Shown here piece after piece: positions 1 through 8,923 of a DNA stretch of 64,000 nt. Position numbers and translations under genes: made by a program. The first letter of the stretch is position 1; each line of letters begins with the position of its first letter. The stretch is from positions 91,977 to 155,976 of the forward strand of contig NZ_BJNO01000013.1 of assembly GCF_006539725.1 (NCBI RefSeq), in the 5' to 3' direction. The notes under the pieces were generated by a model that searched no databases, was not told where the DNA came from, and worked only from the letters and a program-made list of their open reading frames with translations. This stretch comes from Klebsiella terrigena (GTDB lineage: Bacteria; Pseudomonadota; Gammaproteobacteria; Enterobacterales; Enterobacteriaceae).

Positions 1-2
1 GT

Positions 3-1964
3 ATTCTGGCCGAGATGAAACTCGACCACGAAACGCTGATGGCCGCCCTGCTGCATGACGTGATTGAAGATACCCCCGCCACCTACCAGGACATGGAGCA
101 GCTCTTTGGTAAAAGCGTTGCCGAGCTGGTAGAGGGGGTATCAAAACTTGATAAGCTCAAGTTCCGCGATAAGAAAGAGGCGCAGGCCGAAAACTTTCGC
201 AAGATGATTATGGCGATGGTGCAGGATATCCGCGTCATCCTCATCAAGCTTGCCGACCGCACCCACAACATGCGCACCCTGGGCTCACTACGCCCGGATA
301 AACGCCGCCGCATCGCCCGCGAAACGCTGGAAATCTACAGCCCGCTGGCCCACCGTTTAGGTATCCATCACATTAAAACCGAGCTCGAAGAGCTGGGCTT
401 TGAAGCGCTGTATCCCAATCGGTATCGCGTCATTAAAGAAGTCGTTAAAGCGGCGCGCGGCAATCGTAAAGAGATGATCCAAAAGATCCTCTCCGAAATC
501 GAAGGACGTTTACAGGAAGCGGGGATCCCCTGTCGCGTCAGCGGTCGCGAGAAGCATTTGTACTCCATCTACTGCAAAATGGTGCTCAAAGAGCAGCGTT
601 TTCACTCGATCATGGATATCTACGCCTTCCGCGTGATTGTCCACGATGCCGACACCTGCTACCGCGTGCTTGGCCAGATGCACAGCCTCTACAAGCCGCG
701 TCCAGGGCGGATGAAAGATTACATCGCCATTCCGAAAGCGAACGGCTATCAATCTTTGCACACCTCGATGATCGGCCCGCACGGCGTCCCGGTTGAGGTA
801 CAGATCCGTACCGAAGACATGGACCAGATGGCGGAGATGGGGGTTGCGGCGCACTGGGCCTATAAAGAGCACGGCGGCGAGAGCAGCACTACCGCGCAGA
901 TCCGCGCCCAGCGCTGGATGCAGAGCCTGCTGGAACTGCAGCAGAGCGCAGGCAGCTCGTTTGAATTTATCGAGAGCGTCAAATCCGATCTGTTCCCGGA
1001 TGAGATTTACGTTTTCACCCCGGAAGGGCGCATTGTCGAACTTCCCGCCGGTGCGACGCCGGTGGACTTTGCCTACGCGGTGCATACCGATATCGGCCAC
1101 GCCTGCGTTGGCGCGCGCGTTGACCGCCAGCCCTATCCGCTGTCGCAGCCGCTCTCCAGCGGCCAGACGGTAGAAATCATTACCGCACCGGGCGCGCGTC
1201 CGAACGCCGCCTGGCTGAACTTTGTCGTCAGCTCGAAAGCGCGCGCGAAGATCCGCCAGCTGTTGAAAAACCTCAAGCGCGATGACTCCGTCAGCCTCGG
1301 CCGCCGGCTGCTCAACCACGCCCTCGGCGGCAGCCGCAAGCTGGCAGAAATCCCGCCAGAGAACGTTCAGCGCGAGCTTGAGCGCATGAAGCTGGCGACG
1401 CTGGACGATCTGCTGGCAGAAATCGGCCTCGGCAACGCGATGAGCGTGGTGGTTGCCAGAAACCTGCAGCAGGGAGAGACCGTCTCCGCGCCGGCGCAAA
1501 GCTCATCGTCGTCAGGCCACGGACATCTGCCGATTAAAGGCGCCGACGGCGTGCTGATTACCTTCGCCAAGTGCTGTCGCCCGATTCCCGGTGACCCGAT
1601 TATCGCGCACGTCAGCCCCGGCAAAGGCCTGGTCATTCACCACGAGTCCTGTCGTAACATTCGCGGCTACCAGAAAGAGCCCGAGAAGTTTATGGCCGTC
1701 GAGTGGGATAAAGAGACCGCCCAGGAATTTATCACCGAAATTAAGGTGGATATGTTTAACCACCAGGGCGCGCTGGCGAACCTCACGGCCGCGATCAATA
1801 CCGCCGCTTCCAATATTCAAAGCCTGAATACGGAAGAAAAGGATGGCCGCGTGTACAGCGCCTTTATTCGCCTTACCGCGCGGGATCGCGTGCATCTGGC
1901 GAATATCATGCGCAAAATTCGCGTGATGCCGGACGTGATAAAAGTCACCCGTAACCGAAACTAG
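3..1964 (+). CDS. spoT: (p)ppGpp synthetase/hydrolase SpoT, 5' end missing
   Basis: Bifunctional alarmone enzyme that degrades and weakly makes (p)ppGpp during carbon, iron and lipid starvation; cytosolic. The reading frame is open from base 3, and about 50 N-terminal residues of the usual ~700 lie outside the window. The HD hydrolase domain shows its LLHDVIEDT motif at once, followed by the synthetase domain (YRVLGQMHSLYKPRPGR), a TGS domain (IYVFTPEGRIVELPAGATPV), a CC-containing region and a C-terminal ACT domain ending VIKVTRNRN. The sequence is very close to E. coli SpoT along its length. It heads the spoT-trmH-recG series, but here a repeat element separates it from trmH. Nothing suggests loss of function. 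Confidence 0.98.
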   Translation: MLAEMKLDHETLMAALLHDVIEDTPATYQDMEQLFGKSVAELVEGVSKLDKLKFRDKKEAQAENFRKMIMAMVQDIRVILIKLADRTHNMRTLGSLRPDKRRRIARETLEIYSPLAHRLGIHHIKTELEELGFEALYPNRYRVIKEVVKAARGNRKEMIQKILSEIEGRLQEAGIPCRVSGREKHLYSIYCKMVLKEQRFHSIMDIYAFRVIVHDADTCYRVLGQMHSLYKPRPGRMKDYIAIPKANGYQSLHTSMIGPHGVPVEVQIRTEDMDQMAEMGVAAHWAYKEHGGESSTTAQIRAQRWMQSLLELQQSAGSSFEFIESVKSDLFPDEIYVFTPEGRIVELPAGATPVDFAYAVHTDIGHACVGARVDRQPYPLSQPLSSGQTVEIITAPGARPNAAWLNFVVSSKARAKIRQLLKNLKRDDSVSLGRRLLNHALGGSRKLAEIPPENVQRELERMKLATLDDLLAEIGLGNAMSVVVARNLQQGETVSAPAQSSSSSGHGHLPIKGADGVLITFAKCCRPIPGDPIIAHVSPGKGLVIHHESCRNIRGYQKEPEKFMAVEWDKETAQEFITEIKVDMFNHQGALANLTAAINTAASNIQSLNTEEKDGRVYSAFIRLTARDRVHLANIMRKIRVMPDVIKVTRNRN

Positions 1965-1969
1965 CCTTA

Positions 1970-2102
1970 TACACAAAATCATTCGGGCCAGGTCGCAAAA
2001 CGCGCCAGCGTTTTGCACAGCGCTTGCGCTGGTCCCGAAAGGCGAGGCTGTAAGCCGGGGAGCCAGCGGCTCACGCCGAGGCAATTTGAAGGATGAAGTG
2101 TA
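1970..2102. repeat. ERIC-like palindromic intergenic element between spoT and trmH
   Basis: A 133-base insert rich in hairpins fills a gap that is nearly absent in E. coli, as I remember it. The ends are imperfect inverted repeats: TACACAAAATCATTC on the left, and the reverse complement of the right end begins TACACTTCATCCTTC. Inside are stems such as GCAAAACG/CGTTTTGC, CAGCGC/GCGCTG and GAGCC/GGCTC. The termini resemble those of ERIC elements (AAAATnATTCG at one end, TTGAAGnATGA at the other) but the core differs from the ERIC consensus, so this is either a diverged ERIC or a related miniature element. It ends directly at the trmH start codon and supplies the trmH ribosome-binding region (GAAGGATGAAGTGTAATG). 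Confidence 0.65.
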
Positions 2103-2792
2103 ATGAATTCACAGCGTTATGCGCGTATTTGTGAGATGCTCGCCAGGCGTCAGCCTGACCTGACGGTCTGCATGGAGCAGGTCCACAAACCTCATAACGT
2201 CTCTGCGGTTGTTCGTACCGCAGACGCCGTTGGCGTGCACGAAGTGCACGCTATCTGGCCCAGCAGCCGCATGCACACCATGGTCGCCGCCGCCGCGGGC
2301 AGCAACAGCTGGGTACAGGTCAAAACGCACCCTACCATTGGCGACGCCGTCGGTTACCTAAAGGGCCAGGGCATGCAAATCCTTGCCACCCATCTTTCTG
2401 ACAAAGCCGTCGACTTTCGTGAAATCGACTACACCCGGCCCACCTGTATCCTGATGGGCCAGGAAAAAACCGGCATCACCGCGGAAGCCCTGGCGCTGGC
2501 GGACCAGGAGATCGTGATTCCGATGACGGGCATGGTGCAGTCGCTCAACGTCTCCGTCGCCTCCGCCCTGATTCTCTATGAAGCGCAGCGCCAGCGGCAG
2601 AACGCAGGCATGTATAAACGCGAAAACAGCATGCTGTCGGAAGACGAGCAGCAGCGCCTGCTGTTTGAAGGCGGCTATCCGGTGCTGGCAAGAGTGGCAA
2701 AACAGAAAGGCCTTCCCTATCCCCACGTCAACGGCCAGGGCGAAGTCGAAGCCGACGCCGCGTGGTGGGCCACAATGCAGGCAGCGAGGTAA
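2103..2792 (+). CDS. trmH: tRNA (guanosine(18)-2'-O)-methyltransferase TrmH
   Basis: SPOUT-class methyltransferase that methylates the ribose of G18 in the D-loop of tRNAs using S-adenosylmethionine. The 229-residue length matches the family. The conserved motif NVSAVVRTADAVG near residue 33 carries the catalytic arginine. The knot motifs appear as ILMGQEKTGI and the SLNVSVASAL segment that binds cofactor. The ATG lies immediately after the upstream repeat element. The stop is 4 bases before the recG start, so trmH and recG are probably co-transcribed and translationally linked. Confidence 0.97.
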   Translation: MNSQRYARICEMLARRQPDLTVCMEQVHKPHNVSAVVRTADAVGVHEVHAIWPSSRMHTMVAAAAGSNSWVQVKTHPTIGDAVGYLKGQGMQILATHLSDKAVDFREIDYTRPTCILMGQEKTGITAEALALADQEIVIPMTGMVQSLNVSVASALILYEAQRQRQNAGMYKRENSMLSEDEQQRLLFEGGYPVLARVAKQKGLPYPHVNGQGEVEADAAWWATMQAAR

Positions 2793-2796
2793 ACCG

Positions 2797-4878
2797 ATGC
2801 AAAGCCGTCTGCTGGATACTGTCCCGCTCAACACGTTAACCGGCGTTGGCGCAGCGCAGAGCAGCAAGCTGGCGAAAATCGGCCTGCACACCGTGCAGGA
2901 TCTGCTGCTGCATCTGCCGCTACGCTACGAAGACCGCACCCAGCTCTATCAAATCGGTGACCTGCTGCCGGGGGTCTACGCTACCGTTGAAGGCGAAGTG
3001 CTCAACAGCAACATCACCTTCGGCGGCCGCCGGATGATGACCTGCCAGATAAGCGATGGCTCCGGAATTCTCACCATGCGCTTCTTTAACTTCAACGCCG
3101 CGATGAAAAACAGCCTTGCCGCCGGCCGCCGGGTGCTGGCCTACGGCGAAGCGAAGCGCGGCAAATACGGCGCGGAGATGATCCACCCGGAATACCGCGT
3201 GCAGGGCGATATGAGCACCCCCGACCTGCAGGAGACCCTGACTCCGGTCTACCCCACCACCGAAGGTATCAAACAGGCCACGCTGCGTAAGCTGACCGAT
3301 CAGGCGCTGGAACTCCTTGAGACCTGCGCTATCGCCGAGCTGCTGCCGCCCGAGCTGGCGCAGGGAATGATGAGTCTCCCGGAGGCGCTGCGCACCCTGC
3401 ACCGCCCGCCGCCGTCGCTCCAGCTCAGCGAGCTGGAAACCGGTAAGCACCCGGCCCAGCAGCGCTTAATTCTGGAAGAGCTACTGGCGCATAACCTGAG
3501 CATGCTGGCGGTTCGCGCCGGCGCCCAGCGCTTTCACGCCCTGCCGCTCAGCGCCAACGATGGCCTAAAAAACAAGCTGTTGGCTTCCCTGCCCTTTAAA
3601 CCAACCGGCGCCCAGGAGCGGGTGACCGCCGAGATCGAGCGGGATATGGCGCTCGACGTGCCGATGATGCGCCTGGTACAGGGCGACGTCGGCTCCGGCA
3701 AAACGCTGGTTGCCGCCCTCGCGGCGCTGCGGGCCATCGCCCACGGCAGGCAGGTGGCGCTGATGGCGCCGACGGAGCTGCTGGCGGAGCAGCACGCTGC
3801 CAACTTCCGCAGCTGGTTTGCGCCGCTGGGCGTTGAGGTTGGCTGGCTGGCCGGCAAACAAAAAGGCAAGGCGCGTCAGGCGCAGCAGGATGCCATCGCC
3901 AGCGGGCAGGTGCAGATGATTGTCGGCACCCACGCCATTTTTCAGGAGCAGGTCCAGTTTAGCGGCCTGGCGCTGGTGATTATCGATGAACAGCACCGCT
4001 TCGGGGTGCATCAGCGCCTCGCGCTGTGGGAAAAGGGCCAGCAGCAGGGCTTCCATCCGCATCAGCTGATCATGACCGCCACTCCCATTCCGCGCACCCT
4101 GGCGATGACCGCCTACGCCGACCTCGACACCTCGACGATCGACGAGCTGCCGCCGGGCCGTACGCCGGTCACCACGGTGGCCATCCCGGATACCCGCCGC
4201 AGCGATATTATCGACCGCGTGCGCAATGCCTGTACCCAGGAAGGGCGTCAGGCCTACTGGGTCTGTACGCTGATTGAAGAGTCGGACCTGCTGGAAGCCC
4301 AGGCGGCGGAAGCCACCTGGGAAGAGCTGAAGCTGGCGCTGCCGGAGCTCAATATCGGCCTGGTGCACGGCCGGATGAAGCCGGCAGACAAGCAGGCGGT
4401 CATGCAGGCCTTTAAGCTGGGCGAGCTGCATCTGCTTATCGCCACCACGGTTATCGAGGTCGGGGTGGACGTGCCTAACGCCAGCCTGATGATTATCGAA
4501 AACCCGGAACGCCTGGGGCTGGCGCAGCTGCACCAGCTCAGAGGCCGCGTCGGGCGTGGCGCGGTAGCCTCCCACTGCGTGCTGCTCTATAAGTCGCCGC
4601 TGTCGAAAACCGCCCAGCTGCGCCTGCAGGTCCTGCGCGATAGCAACGACGGTTTCGTCATCGCGCAAAAGGACCTCGAGATCCGCGGCCCGGGCGAGCT
4701 GCTCGGCACCCGACAGACCGGCACCGCCGAATTTAAAGTCGCAGATTTACTCCGCGATAAGGCAATGCTCCCCGACGTTCAGCGCATTGCCCGCCATATT
4801 CATCAACGCTACCCGCAGCAGGCCCAGGCGCTTATCGAGCGCTGGATGCCGGAAACCGAACGCTATTCCAACGCCTGA
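2797..4878 (+). CDS. recG: ATP-dependent DNA helicase RecG
   Basis: Superfamily 2 helicase that regresses stalled forks and remodels branched DNA and R-loops. The ATG at 2797 gives 693 residues, the same length as E. coli RecG; a longer open frame upstream overlaps trmH and is rejected. The N-terminal wedge/OB domain is followed by Walker A (GDVGSGKT), the DEQHRFG motif II, TATPIPRT motif III, and the C-terminal RGRVGRG motif VI. In E. coli the next gene is gltS, convergent; here glpX follows in the same orientation after 62 bases, which marks a rearrangement junction. Confidence 0.98.
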   Translation: MQSRLLDTVPLNTLTGVGAAQSSKLAKIGLHTVQDLLLHLPLRYEDRTQLYQIGDLLPGVYATVEGEVLNSNITFGGRRMMTCQISDGSGILTMRFFNFNAAMKNSLAAGRRVLAYGEAKRGKYGAEMIHPEYRVQGDMSTPDLQETLTPVYPTTEGIKQATLRKLTDQALELLETCAIAELLPPELAQGMMSLPEALRTLHRPPPSLQLSELETGKHPAQQRLILEELLAHNLSMLAVRAGAQRFHALPLSANDGLKNKLLASLPFKPTGAQERVTAEIERDMALDVPMMRLVQGDVGSGKTLVAALAALRAIAHGRQVALMAPTELLAEQHAANFRSWFAPLGVEVGWLAGKQKGKARQAQQDAIASGQVQMIVGTHAIFQEQVQFSGLALVIIDEQHRFGVHQRLALWEKGQQQGFHPHQLIMTATPIPRTLAMTAYADLDTSTIDELPPGRTPVTTVAIPDTRRSDIIDRVRNACTQEGRQAYWVCTLIEESDLLEAQAAEATWEELKLALPELNIGLVHGRMKPADKQAVMQAFKLGELHLLIATTVIEVGVDVPNASLMIIENPERLGLAQLHQLRGRVGRGAVASHCVLLYKSPLSKTAQLRLQVLRDSNDGFVIAQKDLEIRGPGELLGTRQTGTAEFKVADLLRDKAMLPDVQRIARHIHQRYPQQAQALIERWMPETERYSNA

Positions 4879-4882
4879 CGCC

Positions 4883-4902
4883 TCTGCTCCCGCAGGAGCA
4901 GA
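4883..4902. other. stem-loop at the recG/glpX junction
   Basis: TCTGCTCC and GGAGCAGA form a perfect 8-bp stem with a 4-base loop, 5 bases after the recG stop codon. No run of T follows, so it is not a classical intrinsic terminator. It could slow or protect the recG transcript, and it lies exactly at the break in synteny with E. coli. Confidence 0.6.
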
Positions 4903-4940
4903 CGGCGCCGCGCGCAATTTTCCTTCAGAACGAGTGAATT

Positions 4941-5951
4941 ATGAAACGAGAACTAGCCATCGAATTTTCGCGTGTTACCGAAGCCGCCGCGCTGGCGGGC
5001 TATAAGTGGCTGGGCCGCGGTGATAAAAACACCGCCGACGGCGCCGCGGTTAACGCCATGCGTATTATGCTCAACCTGATTAATATCGACGGCACTATCG
5101 TCATCGGCGAAGGTGAAATCGATGAAGCGCCGATGCTCTACATCGGCGAGAAGGTTGGCACCGGCAGCGGCGACGCGGTGGATATCGCCGTCGACCCGAT
5201 CGAGGGCACGCGGATGACGGCGATGGGCCAGGCGAACGCGCTGGCCGTCATGGCAGTTGGCGACAAGGGCTGCTTCCTGAACGCGCCGGACATGTACATG
5301 GAAAAGCTGATTGTCGGCCCGGGGGCAAAAGGGGCGATTGACCTGAATCTGCCGCTGGCCGAAAACCTGCATAACGTGGCAAGCGCGCTGAATAAGCCGC
5401 TCAGCGAGCTGACGGTAACCGTGCTCGCCAAGCCGCGCCATGACGCGGTGATTGCCGAGCTGCAGCAGCTGGGCGTGCGCGTCTTCGCCATTCCCGACGG
5501 CGACGTGGCGGCCTCTATTCTGACCTGCATGCCGGATAGCGAAGTTGACGTGCTGTACGGTATCGGCGGCGCCCCGGAAGGCGTGGTTTCCGCCGCGGTT
5601 ATCCGGGCGCTGGACGGCGATATGCAGGGCCGCCTGCTGGCCCGCCACCACGTCAAGGGCGACAGCGAAGAGAACCGCCGTATCGGCGAGAACGAGCTGG
5701 CGCGCTGTAAAGAGATGGGCATTGAAGCCGGTATCGTACTGCGCCTCGACGAGATGGCGCGCAGCGATAACGTGGTCTTTTCCGCCACCGGGATCACCAA
5801 AGGCGACCTGCTGGACGGCATCACCCGCAAGGGCAATATGGCCACCACCGAGACGCTGCTGATCCGCGGCAAATCACGCACCATTCGCCGCATCCAGTCC
5901 ATTCACTATCTCGATCGCAAAGATCCGGATATCCAGCTGCACATCCTGTAA
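4941..5951 (+). CDS. glpX: class II fructose-1,6-bisphosphatase GlpX
   Basis: Hydrolyses fructose-1,6-bisphosphate to fructose-6-phosphate in gluconeogenesis. The 336-residue length is that of E. coli GlpX. The metal-binding stretch VIGEGEIDEAPMLYIGE and the class II signature DPIEGTRMT are present, as is the substrate-binding GGAPEGVVSAA. In E. coli glpX is the third gene of glpFKX, controlled by GlpR and CRP. Here it stands behind recG, about 11.5 kb from the start of glpK, and glpK ends against gltS. It must therefore use recG read-through or a new promoter in the 62-base gap, and I see no convincing promoter there. Confidence 0.97.
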   Translation: MKRELAIEFSRVTEAAALAGYKWLGRGDKNTADGAAVNAMRIMLNLINIDGTIVIGEGEIDEAPMLYIGEKVGTGSGDAVDIAVDPIEGTRMTAMGQANALAVMAVGDKGCFLNAPDMYMEKLIVGPGAKGAIDLNLPLAENLHNVASALNKPLSELTVTVLAKPRHDAVIAELQQLGVRVFAIPDGDVAASILTCMPDSEVDVLYGIGGAPEGVVSAAVIRALDGDMQGRLLARHHVKGDSEENRRIGENELARCKEMGIEAGIVLRLDEMARSDNVVFSATGITKGDLLDGITRKGNMATTETLLIRGKSRTIRRIQSIHYLDRKDPDIQLHIL

Positions 5952-5955
5952 GCCA

Positions 5956-5986
5956 TTCAGCCTGCGGTCGCGAGCGGCAGGCTGAA
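5956..5986. terminator. stem-loop after glpX
   Basis: TTCAGCCTGC and GCAGGCTGAA form a 10-bp stem just after the glpX stop codon. The following sequence is only weakly T-rich, so this may terminate inefficiently or mainly stabilise the 3' end. Confidence 0.55.
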
Positions 5987-6090
5987 GCTGACGCTATTAT
6001 TTGATCAATAGAGCTTTCCGGCCCCGTTGGGCTGGAAATCTTTGTCGTCTGCAACGAAGATAAGGCAACGCTTCGCAACGGGAGAAGATC

Positions 6091-6837
6091 ATGGCGGACT
6101 GGGTTAGCGGCAAAGTAACAAAAGTGGAATTCTGGACCGACGCGCTGTTTAGTTTGCACGTACGGGCCCCTGTTCATCCGTTTACCGCCGGGCAGTTTGC
6201 CAAACTGGGCCTCGACGTTGACGGCGAGCGCGTCCAGCGCGCCTACTCCTACGTTAACGCCCCGAGCAATCCCGATCTTGAATTCTACCTGGTGACGGTT
6301 CCGGAGGGTAAACTCAGCCCGCGGCTGGCCGCGCTGAAGCCGGGCGATGACGTGCAGATCGTCAGCGAAGCCGCCGGCTTCTTCGTGCTGGAAGAGGTCC
6401 CGGATTGCGACACCCTGTGGATGCTGGCCACCGGCACCGCCATTGGCCCCTACCTGTCGATTCTCGAAGAAGGTAAGGACCTGGAGCGCTTTAAAAACCT
6501 GGTGCTGGTCCACGCCGCGCGCTATGCCGCCGATCTTAGCTATCTGCTGCAAATGCAGGCGCTGGAGGAGCGGTATAAGGGCAAGCTGCGCATCCAGTCG
6601 GTGGTCAGTCGGGAAACCGTACCGGGCATGCTAACGGGGCGTATTCCGTTCCTGATCGAAACCGGCGCTCTGGAAGAGGCGGTTGGCCTGGCGATGAACG
6701 CAGATAATAGCCACGTGATGCTCTGCGGCAACCCGCAGATGGTGCGGGATACCCAGCAGCTGCTGAAGGAGACCCGGCAGATGAGCAAGCATCTGCGCCG
6801 CCGGCCGGGCCATATGACAGCCGAACACTACTGGTGA
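6091..6837 (+). CDS. fpr: ferredoxin/flavodoxin-NADP+ reductase Fpr
   Basis: FAD enzyme that passes electrons from NADPH to flavodoxin and ferredoxin; in E. coli it belongs to the SoxRS superoxide response. The 248-residue length fits. The FAD-binding RAYSYVNAP motif is near residue 50, the NADP-binding segment LATGTAIGPYLSIL near 113, and the C-terminal tail ends AEHYW, the aromatic stacking residue of bacterial FPRs. It follows glpX as in E. coli, and its stop directly abuts the stop of the convergent yiiR. The start is supported by GGGAG upstream of ATG. Confidence 0.97.
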   Translation: MADWVSGKVTKVEFWTDALFSLHVRAPVHPFTAGQFAKLGLDVDGERVQRAYSYVNAPSNPDLEFYLVTVPEGKLSPRLAALKPGDDVQIVSEAAGFFVLEEVPDCDTLWMLATGTAIGPYLSILEEGKDLERFKNLVLVHAARYAADLSYLLQMQALEERYKGKLRIQSVVSRETVPGMLTGRIPFLIETGALEEAVGLAMNADNSHVMLCGNPQMVRDTQQLLKETRQMSKHLRRRPGHMTAEHYW

Positions 6838-7266
6838 TCAGGACTCCGCCTTCCAGCGAACGTCCTGCGTCTCTTTACCAAATTTATTTTCGCCCTGGGT
6901 GCCGACGAACGCGCCCAGGTCGATCAGCATCATCACCATAATCAGCGTCGGCACAAACCGCCCGACAACCCACTGCCAGGCCCCCGGCAGCACCGCCCAG
7001 TTCCCGGCCAGCAGCATCCACGCCAGAACCATCAGCAGCGCCCAGAGACCCGACCTGCCGCGATCGTGCAGCCGTTTGATGGTGACCGCCGCCGTTGGCC
7101 AGAGCAGGCACACCAGCATAAAGGCCGCAGTCTGTAGATTCAGCAAATTTGACCCGGCGAGGGTGAACAGCGCGCTCATGGTCAATACCCAGATAACGAT
7201 CCAAATCCAGAAATCCCGGCGTCCAATACGCCCTTTAATTGAGAACATCCACTGCTGTAGGGTCAT
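6838..7266 (-). CDS. yiiR: DUF805 inner-membrane protein YiiR
   Basis: A 142-residue DUF805 protein of unknown function. It starts MTLQQWMFSIKGRIGRRDFW, the typical family opening with the GRIGRRDFW signature, and has three to four hydrophobic segments (for example MSALFTLAGSNLLNLQTAAF). It sits between fpr and yiiQ as in E. coli and is transcribed away from yiiQ. No enzymatic motif is visible. Confidence 0.9.
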   Translation of the reverse strand: MTLQQWMFSIKGRIGRRDFWIWIVIWVLTMSALFTLAGSNLLNLQTAAFMLVCLLWPTAAVTIKRLHDRGRSGLWALLMVLAWMLLAGNWAVLPGAWQWVVGRFVPTLIMVMMLIDLGAFVGTQGENKFGKETQDVRWKAES

Positions 7267-7378
7267 GTTTTATTCCTTACCATCATCATTGGCGTAGTTT
7301 ACCCTGAAGCGGTGACTTTTTGACAAGCGCGACGGTTCCCGTTTTAATCGTCAGCAGGAAAAAAAAGGAAGGACGGGT

Positions 7379-7978
7379 ATGAAGAAGTGGGCAACCTTAT
7401 GTTTGATTGGGCTGACAGCGTTATCTGTCGGCCATAAGGCGCTGTCCGCCGAGCCAGAATCCGCCTCCGCAGCGCCCTATTTGCTCTCCGGCGCGCCGGT
7501 CTTTGATATCTCCATCAGCGAGTTTCGCGAGAAATTCAACGCCGATAACCCCAAACTGCAGCTCAACGAATTTCACGCAATTAGCTCCAGCCGCGACCGG
7601 GCTAACCTGACCCGGGCGGCAAGCAAGATTAACGAAAACCTGTACGCCTCCACCGCCCTGGAGCGCGGCACACTCAAAATCAAATCGATGCAGATTACCT
7701 GGCTCCCCGTTCAGGGGCCGGAGCAGAAGGCGGCAAAGGCGAAAGCGCAGGAGTATATGAGCGCCGTTCTGCGCGCCTTCGTCCCGACATTAAGCCCGGC
7801 GCAAAGCGGGCAAAAGCTGCAAAAACTGCTCACCGCGGGCAAAGGGAAACGCTACTTCGCCGAAACCGAAGGCGCCATCCGCTATGTGGTAGCAGACAAC
7901 GGCGAAAAGGGGCTTACCTTCGCTGTTGAACCGATTAAGCTAGCGCTATCTGAAACGCTGGAGAGCAATAATAAATGA
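7379..7978 (+). CDS. yiiQ: DUF1454 exported protein YiiQ
   Basis: A 199-residue protein with a Sec signal peptide (MKKWATLCLIGLTALSVGHKALSA, cleavage expected after the last Ala). It belongs to the YiiQ family, DUF1454, and its function is unknown. The AAGGAAGG stretch upstream of ATG at 7379 is a good ribosome-binding site. It lies directly upstream of tpiA as in E. coli. Likely periplasmic. Confidence 0.88.
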   Translation: MKKWATLCLIGLTALSVGHKALSAEPESASAAPYLLSGAPVFDISISEFREKFNADNPKLQLNEFHAISSSRDRANLTRAASKINENLYASTALERGTLKIKSMQITWLPVQGPEQKAAKAKAQEYMSAVLRAFVPTLSPAQSGQKLQKLLTAGKGKRYFAETEGAIRYVVADNGEKGLTFAVEPIKLALSETLESNNK

Positions 7979-8085
7979 CAAAAAGCAAAGCCTTTCCAAC
8001 GACGAAACTCTATACTGTTTGACAGACCATGCTGCCCCCAGGGGCGGCTATATTCCTTAATTCGCTTATAGCGTGGAGAATTAAA

Positions 8086-8853
8086 ATGCGACATCCTTTA
8101 GTGATGGGTAACTGGAAACTGAACGGCAGCCGCCACATGGTAAACGAGCTGGTGGCTAACCTGCGTACCGAGCTGGCCGGCGTGACCGGCTGTGCTGTTG
8201 CTATCGCTCCGCCGGAAATGTATATCGATCTGGCTAAGCATGCGGCAGAAGGCAGCCATATTCACCTGGGCGCGCAGAACGTTGACCTGAACCAGTCCGG
8301 CGCATTCACCGGTGAAACCTCTGCCCAGATGCTGAAAGATGTCGGCGCTGAATACATCATCATCGGCCACTCTGAGCGTCGTACTTACCACAAAGAGTCT
8401 GACGAATTTATCGCGAAGAAATTCGCCGTCCTGAAAGAGCAGGGTCTGATCCCGGTTCTGTGCATCGGTGAAACTGAAGCTGAAAACGAAGCGGGCAAAA
8501 CGGAAGAAGTTTGCGCACGTCAGATTGACGCCGTGCTGAAAACTCAGGGCGCAGCGGCATTCGAAGGCGTGGTTATCGCTTATGAGCCAGTATGGGCTAT
8601 CGGTACCGGCAAATCCGCTACCCCGGCTCAGGCTCAGGCCGTACACAAATTTATCCGCGACCACATTGCTAAAGCGGACGCCAAAGTGGCCGAGCAGGTC
8701 ATCATTCAGTACGGCGGTTCCGTTAACGCATCTAACGCCGCAGAGCTGTTCACCCAGCCGGACATCGACGGCGCGCTGGTTGGCGGCGCATCGCTGAAAG
8801 CAGACGCTTTCGCGGTCATCGTTAAAGCAGCAGAAGCAGCGAAAAAAGCGTAA
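8086..8853 (+). CDS. tpiA: triosephosphate isomerase TpiA
   Basis: Interconverts glyceraldehyde-3-phosphate and dihydroxyacetone phosphate; cytosolic dimer. The ATG at 8086 is preceded by GTGGAG and gives 255 residues, as in E. coli. Conserved features are NWKLNG (catalytic Asn/Lys), the IIGHSERR segment (catalytic His), the catalytic Glu in [11 protein letters not shown], and the phosphate-binding [10 protein letters not shown] and ALVGGASLK. Codon choice is visibly more biased than in its neighbours, as expected for a highly expressed glycolytic gene. It ends at a strong intrinsic terminator. Confidence 0.98.
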   Translation: MRHPLVMGNWKLNGSRHMVNELVANLRTELAGVTGCAVAIAPPEMYIDLAKHAAEGSHIHLGAQNVDLNQSGAFTGETSAQMLKDVGAEYIIIGHSERRTYHKESDEFIAKKFAVLKEQGLIPVLCIGETEAENEAGKTEEVCARQIDAVLKTQGAAAFEGVVIAYEPVWAIGTGKSATPAQAQAVHKFIRDHIAKADAKVAEQVIIQYGGSVNASNAAELFTQPDIDGALVGGASLKADAFAVIVKAAEAAKKA

Positions 8854-8888
8854 TTCAATACGCCGGTCACCCGGCGAGATGAACCCGC

Positions 8889-8923
8889 AACCCGGCTTAG
8901 CGTAGCGCTAGCCGGGTTTTTTT
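8889..8923 (+). terminator. intrinsic terminator of tpiA
   Basis: AACCCGGC and GCCGGGTT form an 8-bp GC-rich stem with a 14-base loop that itself contains a short inverted repeat, followed by a run of seven or more T. It separates tpiA from the convergent permease gene and overlaps that gene's stop codon. Confidence 0.9.

Noticed and set aside
510..1499. Long open frame on the minus strand opposite spoT
   Set aside because: It lies wholly within spoT, which is clearly coding on the plus strand; the product is rich in Arg, Ala and His as expected of an antisense shadow in GC-rich DNA.
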